Shown: positions 9,187 through 17,860, counted from the stretch's first letter. The stretch is 64,000 nt of DNA from Pseudomonas californiensis (GCF_021147775.1 NZ_JAGTPK010000016.1:79480-143479); one strand, 5' to 3'. Numbers and translations are program-made. Notes: generated by a model not told the origin, from the sequence alone.

Positions 9187-9483
9187 TCAGGCGAAGGTGT
9201 CGATCAGCGTACCGAGTGCTTCGTTGCTGGCTTTTTGCGATGCAAGGCCCGCTTCGATCTGGGTCTTGCCAGCATTCAGCTCGACGATATTGGCAGAGAG
9301 GTCCGAACGCTGGGCACGGTCTACCGAACGCAGGTTCTCAAGCTGGAAGTCCGAGGACTGGCTTCTGCCCGACACTTCAACGTTGGTGCTGGCGATCTGG
9401 GTAGCCGCTTGATCCACACGGCTTTGCCCGACCTGCATGGCGCTCAGACCAGGATAAAGGGTGTTGTTCATGGTGATTTGCAT
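9187..9483 (-). CDS. small conserved protein resembling flagellar rod/hook N-termini
   Basis: A 98-residue protein with a good ribosome site (GAGG, eight bases before ATG). Residues 9-33, GLSAMQVGQSRVDQAATQIA followed by STNVE, resemble the N-terminal helix of axial flagellar proteins (FlgB/FlgC/FlgE type: leucine-rich helix, then IA-NxNT). The C-terminal helix, ELNAGKTQIEAGLASQKASN, ends in a short tail, again like rod proteins. It lacks the central domain. It stands alone between bioD and the dehydrogenases, far from any flagellar cluster here. The same small gene occurs near bioD in related pseudomonads, as I recall. Function unknown. Confidence 0.7.
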   Translation of the reverse strand: MQITMNNTLYPGLSAMQVGQSRVDQAATQIASTNVEVSGRSQSSDFQLENLRSVDRAQRSDLSANIVELNAGKTQIEAGLASQKASNEALGTLIDTFA

Positions 9484-9637
9484 AAGCCGATCCTCAGTTC
9501 AAAAAGCGAACACGTGCCATTGAACCAGTAAACGCTCGGAAATACCCGACAAATAGACTAATGGCACTAGGCCGCACGATAGGCTCAGTCTTGATCCACG
9601 ACCAAGCACCTTTCGGCTCAACAACATAGCGGCCCTG

Positions 9638-10318
9638 TCAGTCCAGCAACTCCAGATGGAGATATTGCGCCACATTTTCGGCGCTGGCCTTTTTCAGGCG
9701 AGGTACACGGCCCAGGCAGGGCGCAGGCAAACGCTCGGCCAGCGTGGCCAGATTTTCTTCGAGGCGGGAGGTTTTTCCGTCGGTGACGTTGGCCACCCAG
9801 CCCACCAGGTGAAGGCCGTCACGTGCGATCGCTTCGGCGCTCAGCAAGGCATGATTGATACACCCCAACCGCACGCCCACTACCAGAATCACTGGTAGCC
9901 CCAACGCAACAGCCAGGTCCGAGAGATTGCTCTGGTCGGCCAGCGGCACACGCCAGCCGCCTGCGCCCTCGATCAGGGTGAAATCCGCCTGTTTGCTTAG
10001 AATGTGTCGCATCGGCTGCAACAGGGAATTGACCGTCAACGCTACCCCTGCTTCGCGAGCCGCGAGGTGCGGGGCAATCGCCGGCTCGAACGCAACCGGA
10101 TTGACCTCATCGTAGGTCAGCTTTATAGAGCTTTCGGCCTGCAGCGCCAGCGCGTCGGCGTTGCGCAGCCCTTGCGGGGTAACCGAGCAGCCGGACGCGA
10201 CCGGCTTACCCGCCGCAGTGCTCAGGCCTGAAAGTCGAGCGGCGTGGAGCAGACCGGCGGCCACAGTGGTCTTTCCGGCATCTGTATCGGTTCCGGTGAT
10301 GAAATAGGCAACGCTCAT
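9638..10318 (-). CDS. bioD: ATP-dependent dethiobiotin synthetase BioD
   Basis: Converts 7,8-diaminopelargonic acid, CO2 and ATP to dethiobiotin. The 226-residue protein opens MSVAYFITGTDTDAGKTT, giving the P-loop GTDTDAGKT at residues 8-16 typical of BioD. EGAGGWRVPL is the conserved EGAGG segment near residue 115. It is the last gene of the operon bioB-bioF-bioH-bioC-bioD, separated from bioC by 32 bp, the only sizeable gap apart from bioB-bioF. The operon lacks bioA, which must be elsewhere in the genome. Confidence 0.95.
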   Translation of the reverse strand: MSVAYFITGTDTDAGKTTVAAGLLHAARLSGLSTAAGKPVASGCSVTPQGLRNADALALQAESSIKLTYDEVNPVAFEPAIAPHLAAREAGVALTVNSLLQPMRHILSKQADFTLIEGAGGWRVPLADQSNLSDLAVALGLPVILVVGVRLGCINHALLSAEAIARDGLHLVGWVANVTDGKTSRLEENLATLAERLPAPCLGRVPRLKKASAENVAQYLHLELLD

Positions 10319-10350
10319 GTCAGCGGTCTTCCCTTGCGAAGTGAACCCGA

Positions 10351-11160
10351 TCAGGGTTTTTCAAGTACCGCATAGACCACTTGATAAGTGGCGGGCAGCC
10401 CGGCGTCCTGGCGAAAGCGCTCGTACGCCTGGACCAATCCTAGAATCCGTTGGCGTCCCGTCAAGCCGCCAGGCCGTCCGGGATTGAGATTATGGGCGCC
10501 CAGTGCTTTCAGTTCGTGGGTCAGGCTGCGTACATCCGGGTAATGCAGTACATGTGGCCGAACCTCCAGGCTGCGCACCTGTAAACCACTGGCACTGCAC
10601 AGCTGACGGTAGTCGTCCTCATGTCGAAAACGATTCACGTGTACCCGACCATCAACGGCGCGCCAACTTTCGCGCAACTCGTCCAGTGTACCCACGCACA
10701 GGCTGGCGAAGGCGAATGTACCGCAGGGCCGCAGCACGCGGTGGGCTTCGCTGAGCACAGCCGCGAAATCCGCGCACCATTGCACAGCCAGGCTGGAGAA
10801 AATCAGGTCACAACTTTCACCCAGCAACGGCATGCACTCGGCATCGCCGGCAATGAAATGATCCGCACCGGCCAATGGTCGGGCGTGACGCAGCATGCCT
10901 TCGGCGATGTCCAGTGCCACGCCTTCGCTCGTGCCGTAGGCCTGCGCCAGTGTCCGGCTGAAATAGCCGGTGCCGCAGCCAAGGTCGAGCCAACGTGCGG
11001 GCTGCAGATCAGCAGGCAACCGCGACAGCAACGCATGGCCCACATCACGCTGCAAGGCCGCGACACTGTCGTAACTGCCCGCCGCACGGGAAAAGGATGC
11101 CGCCACCAGGCGCTTGTCAGGAAGGCCGGAGGGTAATCCGGTTCGGGAAAGATCAGTCAT
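10351..11160 (-). CDS. bioC: malonyl-ACP O-methyltransferase BioC
   Basis: SAM-dependent methyltransferase that caps the malonyl carboxyl group so the fatty-acid synthase can build the pimeloyl chain. A class I Rossmann motif is visible as WLDLGCGTGYFSR, followed by GVALDIAEGML and the acidic FIAGDAECMPL loop. The ATG at 11160 was chosen because it overlaps the bioH stop by eight bases (ATGACTGA), a translational coupling repeated at the bioF-bioH junction; the in-frame ATG upstream is inside bioH. Length (269 residues) is normal. Confidence 0.94.
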   Translation of the reverse strand: MTDLSRTGLPSGLPDKRLVAASFSRAAGSYDSVAALQRDVGHALLSRLPADLQPARWLDLGCGTGYFSRTLAQAYGTSEGVALDIAEGMLRHARPLAGADHFIAGDAECMPLLGESCDLIFSSLAVQWCADFAAVLSEAHRVLRPCGTFAFASLCVGTLDELRESWRAVDGRVHVNRFRHEDDYRQLCSASGLQVRSLEVRPHVLHYPDVRSLTHELKALGAHNLNPGRPGGLTGRQRILGLVQAYERFRQDAGLPATYQVVYAVLEKP

Positions 11161-11884
11161 CACCGGACTCATGTAGAAAAGCCTGAATTGCCGCCGCCAC
11201 GCCGTGGGGGTTTTCCAGCGGGAAAGCGTGGCTGGCCTGTTCGATCAGCCCCACTTCAATGTCTGGCAACAAGGCCAGTAAATCGCCCGCAGCTTCTGCC
11301 GGAACGAACGCGTCAAGCCCAGCGAACAGGTGCAGTTGTGGACCACGATAGGTTTGTAACGCGCTGCGCGTATCGAGTTGCTGAAGTATTTTCAGGCCAT
11401 CGATCAGCGCGGTTCTGCAAGTATGCGGGGCACCAGACTTGAGCAGCCGCGCCAGACCGCGCGAATCTTCTGCGCCTTGGGTGCACAGCAGGCTGAAGCG
11501 CATTAGAGTCAGATCGGCATCGGCCTCGCAGCCCGCCAGAAAAGCCTCGAAATCCTGAGCCGGCATTGCATGCGGCCAGGCACCTTGGGTGACGAAACAG
11601 GCGTTGCTTGCCAGGGTCAGCAACCCGCAGCAGCGCTCGCCACGCCGCGCCGCAAGCTCACTGGCGAGCATACCGCCCAACGACCAACCGCCCAGCCATG
11701 CGTCGTCCGGCAGGTTGGCGTCAAGCTCATCGAGCCAGTCGGGCAGATCGCAACTGTCGATCTCAGGCAAAGGCTCGATTTCGACGCGCAAATGCTCATC
11801 CAGACCCCGCAACGCAGCAGCCAGCGGTTCCAGCGGCGAAACACCCAGGCCCCAGCCTGGCAGCAGGATCAGACGATCACGCAT
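11153..11884 (-). CDS. bioH: pimeloyl-ACP methyl ester carboxylesterase BioH
   Basis: Alpha/beta hydrolase that removes the BioC methyl group from pimeloyl-ACP methyl ester to end chain elongation. Visible features are the LLPGWGLG oxyanion strand near the N-terminus, the nucleophile elbow GGWSLGG (Ser in GxSxG), and ASHAFPLENP with the catalytic His near the C-terminus. The ATG overlaps the bioF stop by eight bases and the gene's own stop overlaps bioC by eight. The 243-residue length is slightly below E. coli BioH but normal for Pseudomonas. Confidence 0.92.
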   Translation of the reverse strand: MRDRLILLPGWGLGVSPLEPLAAALRGLDEHLRVEIEPLPEIDSCDLPDWLDELDANLPDDAWLGGWSLGGMLASELAARRGERCCGLLTLASNACFVTQGAWPHAMPAQDFEAFLAGCEADADLTLMRFSLLCTQGAEDSRGLARLLKSGAPHTCRTALIDGLKILQQLDTRSALQTYRGPQLHLFAGLDAFVPAEAAGDLLALLPDIEVGLIEQASHAFPLENPHGVAAAIQAFLHESGDD

Positions 11885-13067
11885 GATCGGGCTCCATGGA
11901 TTCACTTGCACCCAGCAGCGGGTAACACTGCTCCAATGCATTCAACAATAGCTGCACTTGCGCTTCGGTGTGCGCGGCGGACAGTGTGACGCGCAAACGG
12001 GCACTGCCCGCAGGCACGGTCGGCGGACGAATAGCGGTGACCAGCAAGCCGCGCTCACGCAGCAGGTGTGAAAGCTGCAAGGCCCGCCCGGCATCACCGA
12101 TCAGGATCGGCTGGATCGGCGTGAAGCTGTCCATCAGTTGCAGGCCGATTTGCTCGGCGCCATGGCGAAACTGTTTGATCAGCATCGCCAGATGCTCACG
12201 GCGCCAATGCTCGGTGCGCAGCAACTCGACACTTTTCAGCGTGGCGCAGGCCAGCGCAGGCGGCTGGCTGGTGGTGTAGATGTACGGACGAGCAAACTGG
12301 ATCAGCGTTTCGATCAGCTCCTCGCTACCCGCCACAAAGGCCCCTGACGTTCCGAAGGATTTGCCCAGGGTCCCGACCAGCACCGGCACGTCGTCCATGC
12401 TCAGCCCGAAGTGCTCGACAATGCCTGCGCCGTTTTTGCCCAGCGGACCAAAGCCGTGCGCGTCGTCGACCATCAACCAGGCACCCTTGTCTCTGGCGGC
12501 CTTTGCCAGCGCAGGCAGGTCCGCAATATCGCCGTCCATGCTGAACACGCCGTCGGTGACCACCAGCGTATCGCCCACCGCCTTGTTCAGGCGGCTGCCC
12601 AGACTGGCCACGTCGTTGTGCAGATAGCGCGAAAAACGTGCGCCGCTGAGCAGCCCGGCATCCAGCAGCGAAGCATGGTTCAAGCGGTCTTCAAGCACCG
12701 TATCGCCCTGCCCCACCAATGCCGTCACGGCACCCAGATTGGCCATGTAACCGTTGGAAAACAGCAGTGCACGCGGGCGGCCGGTCAGGTCGGCCAGCGC
12801 CTCTTCCAGTTCATGGTGCGGGGTGCTGTGGCCGATCACCAGATGCGATGCGCCACCGCCGACGCCCCAGCGCTCGGCGCCAGCACGCCACGCGGCGATC
12901 ACCTCGGGATGATTGGCCAGCCCCAGGTAATCGTTGTTACAGAACGCCAACAGCGGTTTGCCGTCAACCGTCACCTCAGGCCCTTGCGGGCTTTGCAGCA
13001 ACGGCCGCTGGCGGTAAAGGTGTTCGGCGCGACGGGCATCAAGGCGCGCACGGAGATCAAAAGACAT
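11877..13067 (-). CDS. bioF: 8-amino-7-oxononanoate synthase BioF
   Basis: PLP-dependent alpha-oxoamine synthase joining pimeloyl-ACP (or CoA) with L-alanine. The 396-residue protein starts MSFDLRARLDARRAEHLYRQ and shows FCNNDYLGLA, the GxGxSHLVIGH segment (here GGGASHLVIGH), VDDAHGFGPLG, and the PLP lysine in GTLGKSFG. Length and motif order match BioF throughout. It follows bioB by 65 bp, with a strong hairpin in the gap, and couples by overlap to bioH. Confidence 0.96.
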   Translation of the reverse strand: MSFDLRARLDARRAEHLYRQRPLLQSPQGPEVTVDGKPLLAFCNNDYLGLANHPEVIAAWRAGAERWGVGGGASHLVIGHSTPHHELEEALADLTGRPRALLFSNGYMANLGAVTALVGQGDTVLEDRLNHASLLDAGLLSGARFSRYLHNDVASLGSRLNKAVGDTLVVTDGVFSMDGDIADLPALAKAARDKGAWLMVDDAHGFGPLGKNGAGIVEHFGLSMDDVPVLVGTLGKSFGTSGAFVAGSEELIETLIQFARPYIYTTSQPPALACATLKSVELLRTEHWRREHLAMLIKQFRHGAEQIGLQLMDSFTPIQPILIGDAGRALQLSHLLRERGLLVTAIRPPTVPAGSARLRVTLSAAHTEAQVQLLLNALEQCYPLLGASESMEPDHA

Positions 13068-13099
13068 GCAGGCCCCGGTCCGGATGTGGAGAGAGTCAG

Positions 13100-13125
13100 A
13101 GCGGGCGGTTTTCAGACCGCCCGCT
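13100..13125 (-). promoter_or_regulatory. intercistronic hairpin between bioB and bioF
   Basis: A perfect 10-bp stem, AGCGGGCGGT with ACCGCCCGCT around a six-base loop, lies in the only gap between bioB and bioF. There is no T-run, so it is more likely an RNA-stability or partial termination element than a full terminator. Its role is inferred. Confidence 0.5.
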
Positions 13126-13132
13126 GAAAGCG

Positions 13133-14191
13133 TCAGGCTGAAGCGGCGTTATAGAACATCCCGCTGCTTTGCTGTTCGACCAGCGCCTGCTCGATGGCGG
13201 CCTGATGCACTTCATCAGGATGCTCTTCGCCCGCTTCAGGTTTGATGCCCAGACGCGAGAACAACAGCATGTCCTTGTCTGCCTGCGGGTTGGCGGTGGT
13301 CAGCAGTTTGTCGCCGTAGAAGATCGAGTTTGCGCCAGCGAAAAACGCCAGGGCCTGCATCTGCTCGTTCATGGCTTCGCGGCCAGCGGACAGGCGTACA
13401 TGCGATTGAGGCATCAGAATCCGCGCGACGGCCAGCATGCGGATGAAGTCGAAAGGATCGACGTCTTCGGCGTTTTCCAGCGGCGTACCGGCGACCTTGA
13501 CCAGCATGTTGATAGGCACCGACTCCGGGTGTTCCGGCAGGTTGGCCAATTGAATCAGCAGACCGGCGCGATCATCAAGCGATTCACCCATGCCCAGAAT
13601 CCCGCCCGAGCAGATTTTCATCCCCGCATCACGCACATACGCCAGCGTTTGCAGGCGCTCGCTATAGGTGCGGGTGGTGATGATGCTGCCGTAGAACTCA
13701 GGCGAGGTGTCCAGGTTGTGGTTGTAATAGTCGAGACCGGCCGACGCGAGCGCGGCGGTCTGATCCTGATCAAGCTTGCCCAGGGTCATGCAGGTCTCAA
13801 GACCCATGGCTTTCACGCCTTTGACCATTTCCAGCACATACGGCATGTCCTTGGCGGACGGATGCTTCCAGGCGGCGCCCATACAGAAACGCGTCGAGCC
13901 AATGGACTTGGCGCGGGCGGCCTCTTCGAGGACCTTCTGCACTTCGAGCAGCTTTTCCTTCTCGAGGCCAGTGTTGTAATGGCCGGACTGCGGGCAGTAC
14001 TTGCAGTCTTCCGGGCAGGCGCCGGTCTTGATCGACAACAAGGTCGAAACCTGCACACGGTTGGCGTCGAAATGAGCGCGGTGCACGGTCTGCGCCTGAA
14101 ACAGCAGGTCATTGAATGGCTGTACAAACAGCGCTCTGACCTCGGCTAAAGTCCAGTCGTGACGCAGAGTGGCGGTGGTGCTGGCGCTCAT
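13133..14191 (-). CDS. bioB: biotin synthase BioB
   Basis: Radical SAM enzyme that inserts sulfur into dethiobiotin. The 4Fe-4S/SAM cysteines are at residues 59, 63 and 66 in GACPEDCKYCPQSG. The 2Fe-2S/substrate region includes YNHNLDTSPEFY and GGILGMGE. The start at 14191 is supported by AAGGAG just upstream and by family length (352 residues); an upstream in-frame start would overlap the promoter. It is the first gene of the bio operon and lies divergent to comF, with a BirA-type operator covering its -35 region. Confidence 0.96.
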   Translation of the reverse strand: MSASTTATLRHDWTLAEVRALFVQPFNDLLFQAQTVHRAHFDANRVQVSTLLSIKTGACPEDCKYCPQSGHYNTGLEKEKLLEVQKVLEEAARAKSIGSTRFCMGAAWKHPSAKDMPYVLEMVKGVKAMGLETCMTLGKLDQDQTAALASAGLDYYNHNLDTSPEFYGSIITTRTYSERLQTLAYVRDAGMKICSGGILGMGESLDDRAGLLIQLANLPEHPESVPINMLVKVAGTPLENAEDVDPFDFIRMLAVARILMPQSHVRLSAGREAMNEQMQALAFFAGANSIFYGDKLLTTANPQADKDMLLFSRLGIKPEAGEEHPDEVHQAAIEQALVEQQSSGMFYNAASA

Positions 14192-14265
14192 CAAGCAGCT
14201 CCTTGGTGTTTTTTTGAGAAGGCGCCGGGCTGGAAAGACCACAAGCGCTACACGGATGTTTGGCA

Positions 14266-14318
14266 TATTTAAGGAAGAGCGATGCACTGTCAACCAAGAA
14301 GCAACCACGAGGTTTACA
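14266..14318 (-). promoter_or_regulatory. bioB sigma-70 promoter overlapped by BirA-type operator
   Basis: On the minus strand TTGACA (14288-14293) and TAAATA (14266-14271) form a promoter with 16-bp spacing about 75 bp before bioB. The same -35 lies inside an inverted repeat: TGTCAACC (14288-14295), a 15-bp spacer, and GGTTTACA (14311-14318). This matches the BirA operator TGTAAACC-N14-16-GGTTTACA with one mismatch. Biotinyl-AMP-bound BirA would therefore block RNA polymerase directly. The operator is inside the first codons of comF. BirA binding is inferred from the motif. Confidence 0.75.
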
Positions 14319-15016
14319 TCTGGTTAAAAAACAAACAATTCTGCTTGCTCTGCGACGAACCCACGGAGGCGATCATGCCCATTTGTGTGCCGTGCGAAAC
14401 CGAGCTGCCCTGGCTGGGCAGTCAGTGCGAATACTGCGCCTTGCCGCTGCCCATGCATGGCATGAGCTGCACCCAGTGTCTGATAAAACCGCCCGCATTT
14501 GCCCAGGTCGCTGCACCCTGGCTGTATGACTTCCCTGTCGACAGCCTGATCACGCGTTTCAAGCACAACGGCAAATGGCCCATGGGCCGTTTAATGGCCG
14601 AATTGTGCGGGCAATTTCTGCAGCATCGTTTCGACGAGGGCCTGTCGCGTCCTGACTGCCTTGTCCCGGTGCCGTTGGCAAACAGACGCCTGCGTGAACG
14701 CGGCTATAACCAGGCCGCAATGCTCGCCAACTGGCTGGGTAAAAAGCTGGAGCTGCCCGTGGATGAGCATCATGTGCGGCGCAGTCGTGAAACCTCGGCT
14801 CAACAAGGACTGGACGCCAAGGCACGCAAGCGCAACCTGCGCGATGCGTTCAGCCTGATCGATGCAGAATGGGTCCGCGGCAAGCACCTGGCATTGATCG
14901 ATGATGTGCTGACCACGGGCTCGACCGCCGAAGTAATCGCCAGCTTGCTGAGCCGTGCCGGGGCGCGCCGGGTGGATGTGTACTGCCTGGCCAGAACGCC
15001 CAAACCTGATGACTGA
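14282..15016 (+). CDS. comF: ComF-type phosphoribosyltransferase
   Basis: ComF/GntX-family protein of 244 residues. An N-terminal zinc-ribbon is visible: CLLC at residues 20-23 and CVPC about 15 residues later, then CEYCALP and CTQC. A type I phosphoribosyltransferase domain follows with HLALIDDVLTTGST, the PRPP-binding loop. In competent bacteria ComF aids processing of incoming DNA; its exact role in Pseudomonas is unclear. The ATG at 14282 (AAGGAAGAG upstream) is preferred because the zinc cysteines would be lost with later starts, although it places the BirA operator within codons 3-13. Divergent from bioB. Confidence 0.88.
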   Translation: MHCQPRSNHEVYIWLKNKQFCLLCDEPTEAIMPICVPCETELPWLGSQCEYCALPLPMHGMSCTQCLIKPPAFAQVAAPWLYDFPVDSLITRFKHNGKWPMGRLMAELCGQFLQHRFDEGLSRPDCLVPVPLANRRLRERGYNQAAMLANWLGKKLELPVDEHHVRRSRETSAQQGLDAKARKRNLRDAFSLIDAEWVRGKHLALIDDVLTTGSTAEVIASLLSRAGARRVDVYCLARTPKPDD

Positions 15017-15107
15017 TCTGTCCGGATGCAGAGACTGCGCCAGCCTTCGCCAAAGCACACCGCGACGTCTTACACTCCAGCTTGTCATTCGATCACTCAA
15101 GACCGCC

Positions 15108-15872
15108 ATGTCCTTGCCTGCGCTGTTGACCCAACACATGACCCGCCGCCCTCAGCGCATTGCGCTGCTGCAGCATATCGCCGAGCAAGGCTCGATCACC
15201 CGTGCCGCCAAAAGCGCCGGGATGAGTTACAAGGCGGCCTGGGACGCCATCGACGAGCTGAATAACCTGGCGCAAAAGCCTCTGGTTGAACGCAGTGTCG
15301 GAGGGCGCGGAGGCGGCGGTGCGAAATTGTCCGCCGAGGGCGAGCGCGTGCTGCGGCTCTATCAGCGGGTGCAAGCGCTGCAGGCGCAGATACTTGAAGC
15401 GGCAGAACACGACAGCGACCTGGACCTGCTCAACCGCCTGACACTGCGCACCAGTGCGCGTAACCAATTGCTTGGACGTATCGTCGCGATTACCCGCCAA
15501 GGGCACAACGATCAGATTCGCCTGCAACTGGCCGATGAGGTATTCATCAGTGCACAGGTCACCCACGACAGCACGCTCCGCCTGGAGCTGGCCATTGGCA
15601 TTGAAGTAGTGGCCTTGATCAAGGCAGGCTGGCTTGAGCTGCACGCGAACGACGCCATTGAAACAAGTGGAAACAATTGTCTGCACGGGCAAATAGGCGC
15701 CATCATCGACGCGCAGGATGGACCTGGCGAAGTCCGGATTGTGCTGCCCAGCGGGCAGACCCTGTGCGCTCTGGCAACGCCTGCGCAGTTGCAGGCTCTC
15801 GAGCTGAAAACTGGCAGCCCGGTGCAGGCCACTTTCTCCCCTTCACTGGTATTGCTTGGTACTCCGCTGTAG
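15108..15872 (+). CDS. ModE-family molybdate-responsive transcriptional regulator
   Basis: A 254-residue protein with an N-terminal LysR-like winged helix (RIALLQHIAEQGSITRAAKS, then GMSYKAAWDAIDELN), a GGRGGGGAKLSAEG wing loop typical of ModE, and a C-terminal pair of TOBE/Mop folds (NQLLGRIVAITR and NCLHGQIGAIIDAQ) that bind molybdate. ModE represses molybdate uptake genes when molybdate is plentiful. No modABC transporter is in this window, so its targets are distant. The ATG at 15108 is chosen from family length; the upstream open frame is ComF-overlapping noise. Confidence 0.87.
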   Translation: MSLPALLTQHMTRRPQRIALLQHIAEQGSITRAAKSAGMSYKAAWDAIDELNNLAQKPLVERSVGGRGGGGAKLSAEGERVLRLYQRVQALQAQILEAAEHDSDLDLLNRLTLRTSARNQLLGRIVAITRQGHNDQIRLQLADEVFISAQVTHDSTLRLELAIGIEVVALIKAGWLELHANDAIETSGNNCLHGQIGAIIDAQDGPGEVRIVLPSGQTLCALATPAQLQALELKTGSPVQATFSPSLVLLGTPL

Positions 15873-15880
15873 CCAGCCCG

Positions 15881-15909
15881 CGTCATCGCTGCGACACAAT
15901 TTCGTCATA
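15881..15909 (+). promoter_or_regulatory. candidate Pho box upstream of phoX
   Basis: Three copies of a CGTCAT-like hexamer occur with exact 11-bp spacing: CGTCAT (15881), CGACAC (15892), CGTCAT (15903). PhoB boxes are 7-bp direct repeats (CTGTCAT) spaced at 11 bp. The first and third copies match 5 of 7 consensus positions. The site lies 41-69 bp before the start of a phosphatase gene. PhoB control is inferred. Confidence 0.5.
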
Positions 15910-15949
15910 TGTGCGAATTAAGGTGGCTGCCACATTCGAGGGAGCCGTG

Positions 15950-17860
15950 ATGATGAAACTATTAGAAGAAAATCAATCCACCGATCTGGAAAAGATGGTC
16001 GGCCTCACCCGCCGTGGTTTTATCAGCGCCGGCGCTCTGTGTGGCGCAGCGATGTTTCTGGGTGGCAACCTGCTGAGCCGTAGCGTACTGGCCAACAGTG
16101 TCAGCGCAGCATCCGGCCCCAGCACATTGCTGGGTTTCGAAAGCATTCCCACGGCAACGGCCGATGGCATCAGCCTGCCAGCGGGTTACAAGTCCTCTGT
16201 ATTGATCAGTTGGGGTCAGCCTCTGCAAGCAGGCGGCCCTGCATTCGATGCGAGCGGCAAAGGCACCGCCAAAGCCCAGGAAGTGCAGTTCGGCGACAAC
16301 AATGACGGCATGAGCCTGTTCCCGATGCCCGGTCACAAGGATCGCGCGCTGATGGCGATCAACAACGAATACACCAATTACCGCTACCTGTTCGACCACG
16401 GCAAAGAACCGCAATCAGCCGAAGACGTGCAGAAGGCACTTGCCGCAGAAGGCGTGTCGGTGATCGAAGTTCAGCAGAAGAACGGCCAATGGCAGTTCGT
16501 GCAGGACTCTCGCTACAACCGTCGCATTCACGGCAACACGCCGATCAACCTGAGCGGCCCTGCTGCCGGGCATGACTGGCTCAAGACCGATGCCGACAAG
16601 ACCGGCACTCATGCGCTGGGCACCTTTCAGAACTGCGCCAACGGCAAGACGCCGTGGGGCACTTACCTGACCTGCGAAGAGAACTTCACCGACTGCTTCG
16701 GCAGCAGCAACCCGGAGCAGAAGTTCGATGCCGGTTTGAAGCGGTATGGCGTGGTCGCAGCCAGCAAAGAGATCAACTGGCACCCGCACAACCCACGCTT
16801 CGATGTTGCCAAAAACCCCAACGAGGTCAATCGCCACGGCTGGGTGGTGGAAATCGATCCGTTCGACCCCAAGTCCACGCCGGTCAAGCGCACCGCGCTG
16901 GGCCGCTTCAAGCATGAGAACGCCGCGTTCACGCAAACCAAGGGCGGTCGCGCCGTGGTGTACATGGGCGATGACGAGCGTGGCGAGTTCATCTACAAGT
17001 TCATCAGCCGCGACAAGATCGACCACGCCAACCCCAAGGCGAACCGCAACCTGCTCGATCATGGCACCTTGTATGTGGCGCAGTTCGACGGTGGCGACAG
17101 CAACCCGGATCGCCCAAAAGGCAAAGGCCAGTGGGTCGAACTGACCCACGGCAAGAACGGTCTGGACGCCGCCGCCGGTTTCAACAACCAGGCCGAAGTA
17201 CTGATCCATGCACGCCTGGCGGCGAGCGTCGTGAAAGCCACCCGGATGGACCGCCCGGAATGGATCGTCGTCAGCCCCAAGGACGGTCAGGTCTATTGCA
17301 CCTTGACCAACAACGTCAAACGCGGCGACGAAGGTCAGCCTGTCGGCGGTCCCAACCCACGCGCCAAGAACCAGTACGGTCAAATCCTGCGCTGGCACGA
17401 AGACGACGACAACGCTTCGGCAATGGCCTTCGAATGGGACCTGTTCGTGGTCGCGGGCAACCCTTCAGTGCACGCGGGCACCCCTCAGGCAGGCTCCAGT
17501 AACATCAACCCGCAAAACATGTTCAACAGCCCGGACGGCCTGAGCTTCGACGAAGCCGGACGCCTGTGGATACAAACCGATGGCGACTCCAGCAACAAGG
17601 GCGACTTCGCGGGCATGGGCAACAACCAGATGCTGTGCGCCGACCCGGCCAGCGGCGAAATCCGTCGTTTTCTGGTAGGACCGATCGGTTGCGAAATCAC
17701 CGGCATCAGCTTCGCGCCGGACTACAAAGCGATGTTCATCGGCATCCAGCACCCCGGCGAAAACGGCGGATCCACCTTCCCCGAGCACCTGCCCAACGGC
17801 AACCCCCGTTCCTCGGTCATGGTCATCACCCGCGAAGACGGCGGCATCATCGGCGCCTGA
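15950..17860 (+). CDS. phoX: PhoX-type periplasmic alkaline phosphatase (Tat exported)
   Basis: PhoX enzymes are Ca/Fe-dependent phosphomonoesterases that free inorganic phosphate in the periplasm under phosphate starvation. The N-terminus carries a twin-arginine signal: TRRGFISAGALCGAAMFL, followed by a cleavage region near ANSVSAA. The mature part shows typical PhoX stretches: TPWGTYLTCEENFTDCFG (with the metal-ligand Cys/Glu), NWHPHNPRFDV, RFKHENA and FNSPDGLSFDEAGRLW. Length is 636 residues. GAGGGAGCC precedes two adjacent ATGs; the first is used. A Pho-box-like repeat is upstream. The gene is followed by a large structured intergenic repeat. Confidence 0.9.
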   Translation: MMKLLEENQSTDLEKMVGLTRRGFISAGALCGAAMFLGGNLLSRSVLANSVSAASGPSTLLGFESIPTATADGISLPAGYKSSVLISWGQPLQAGGPAFDASGKGTAKAQEVQFGDNNDGMSLFPMPGHKDRALMAINNEYTNYRYLFDHGKEPQSAEDVQKALAAEGVSVIEVQQKNGQWQFVQDSRYNRRIHGNTPINLSGPAAGHDWLKTDADKTGTHALGTFQNCANGKTPWGTYLTCEENFTDCFGSSNPEQKFDAGLKRYGVVAASKEINWHPHNPRFDVAKNPNEVNRHGWVVEIDPFDPKSTPVKRTALGRFKHENAAFTQTKGGRAVVYMGDDERGEFIYKFISRDKIDHANPKANRNLLDHGTLYVAQFDGGDSNPDRPKGKGQWVELTHGKNGLDAAAGFNNQAEVLIHARLAASVVKATRMDRPEWIVVSPKDGQVYCTLTNNVKRGDEGQPVGGPNPRAKNQYGQILRWHEDDDNASAMAFEWDLFVVAGNPSVHAGTPQAGSSNINPQNMFNSPDGLSFDEAGRLWIQTDGDSSNKGDFAGMGNNQMLCADPASGEIRRFLVGPIGCEITGISFAPDYKAMFIGIQHPGENGGSTFPEHLPNGNPRSSVMVITREDGGIIGA

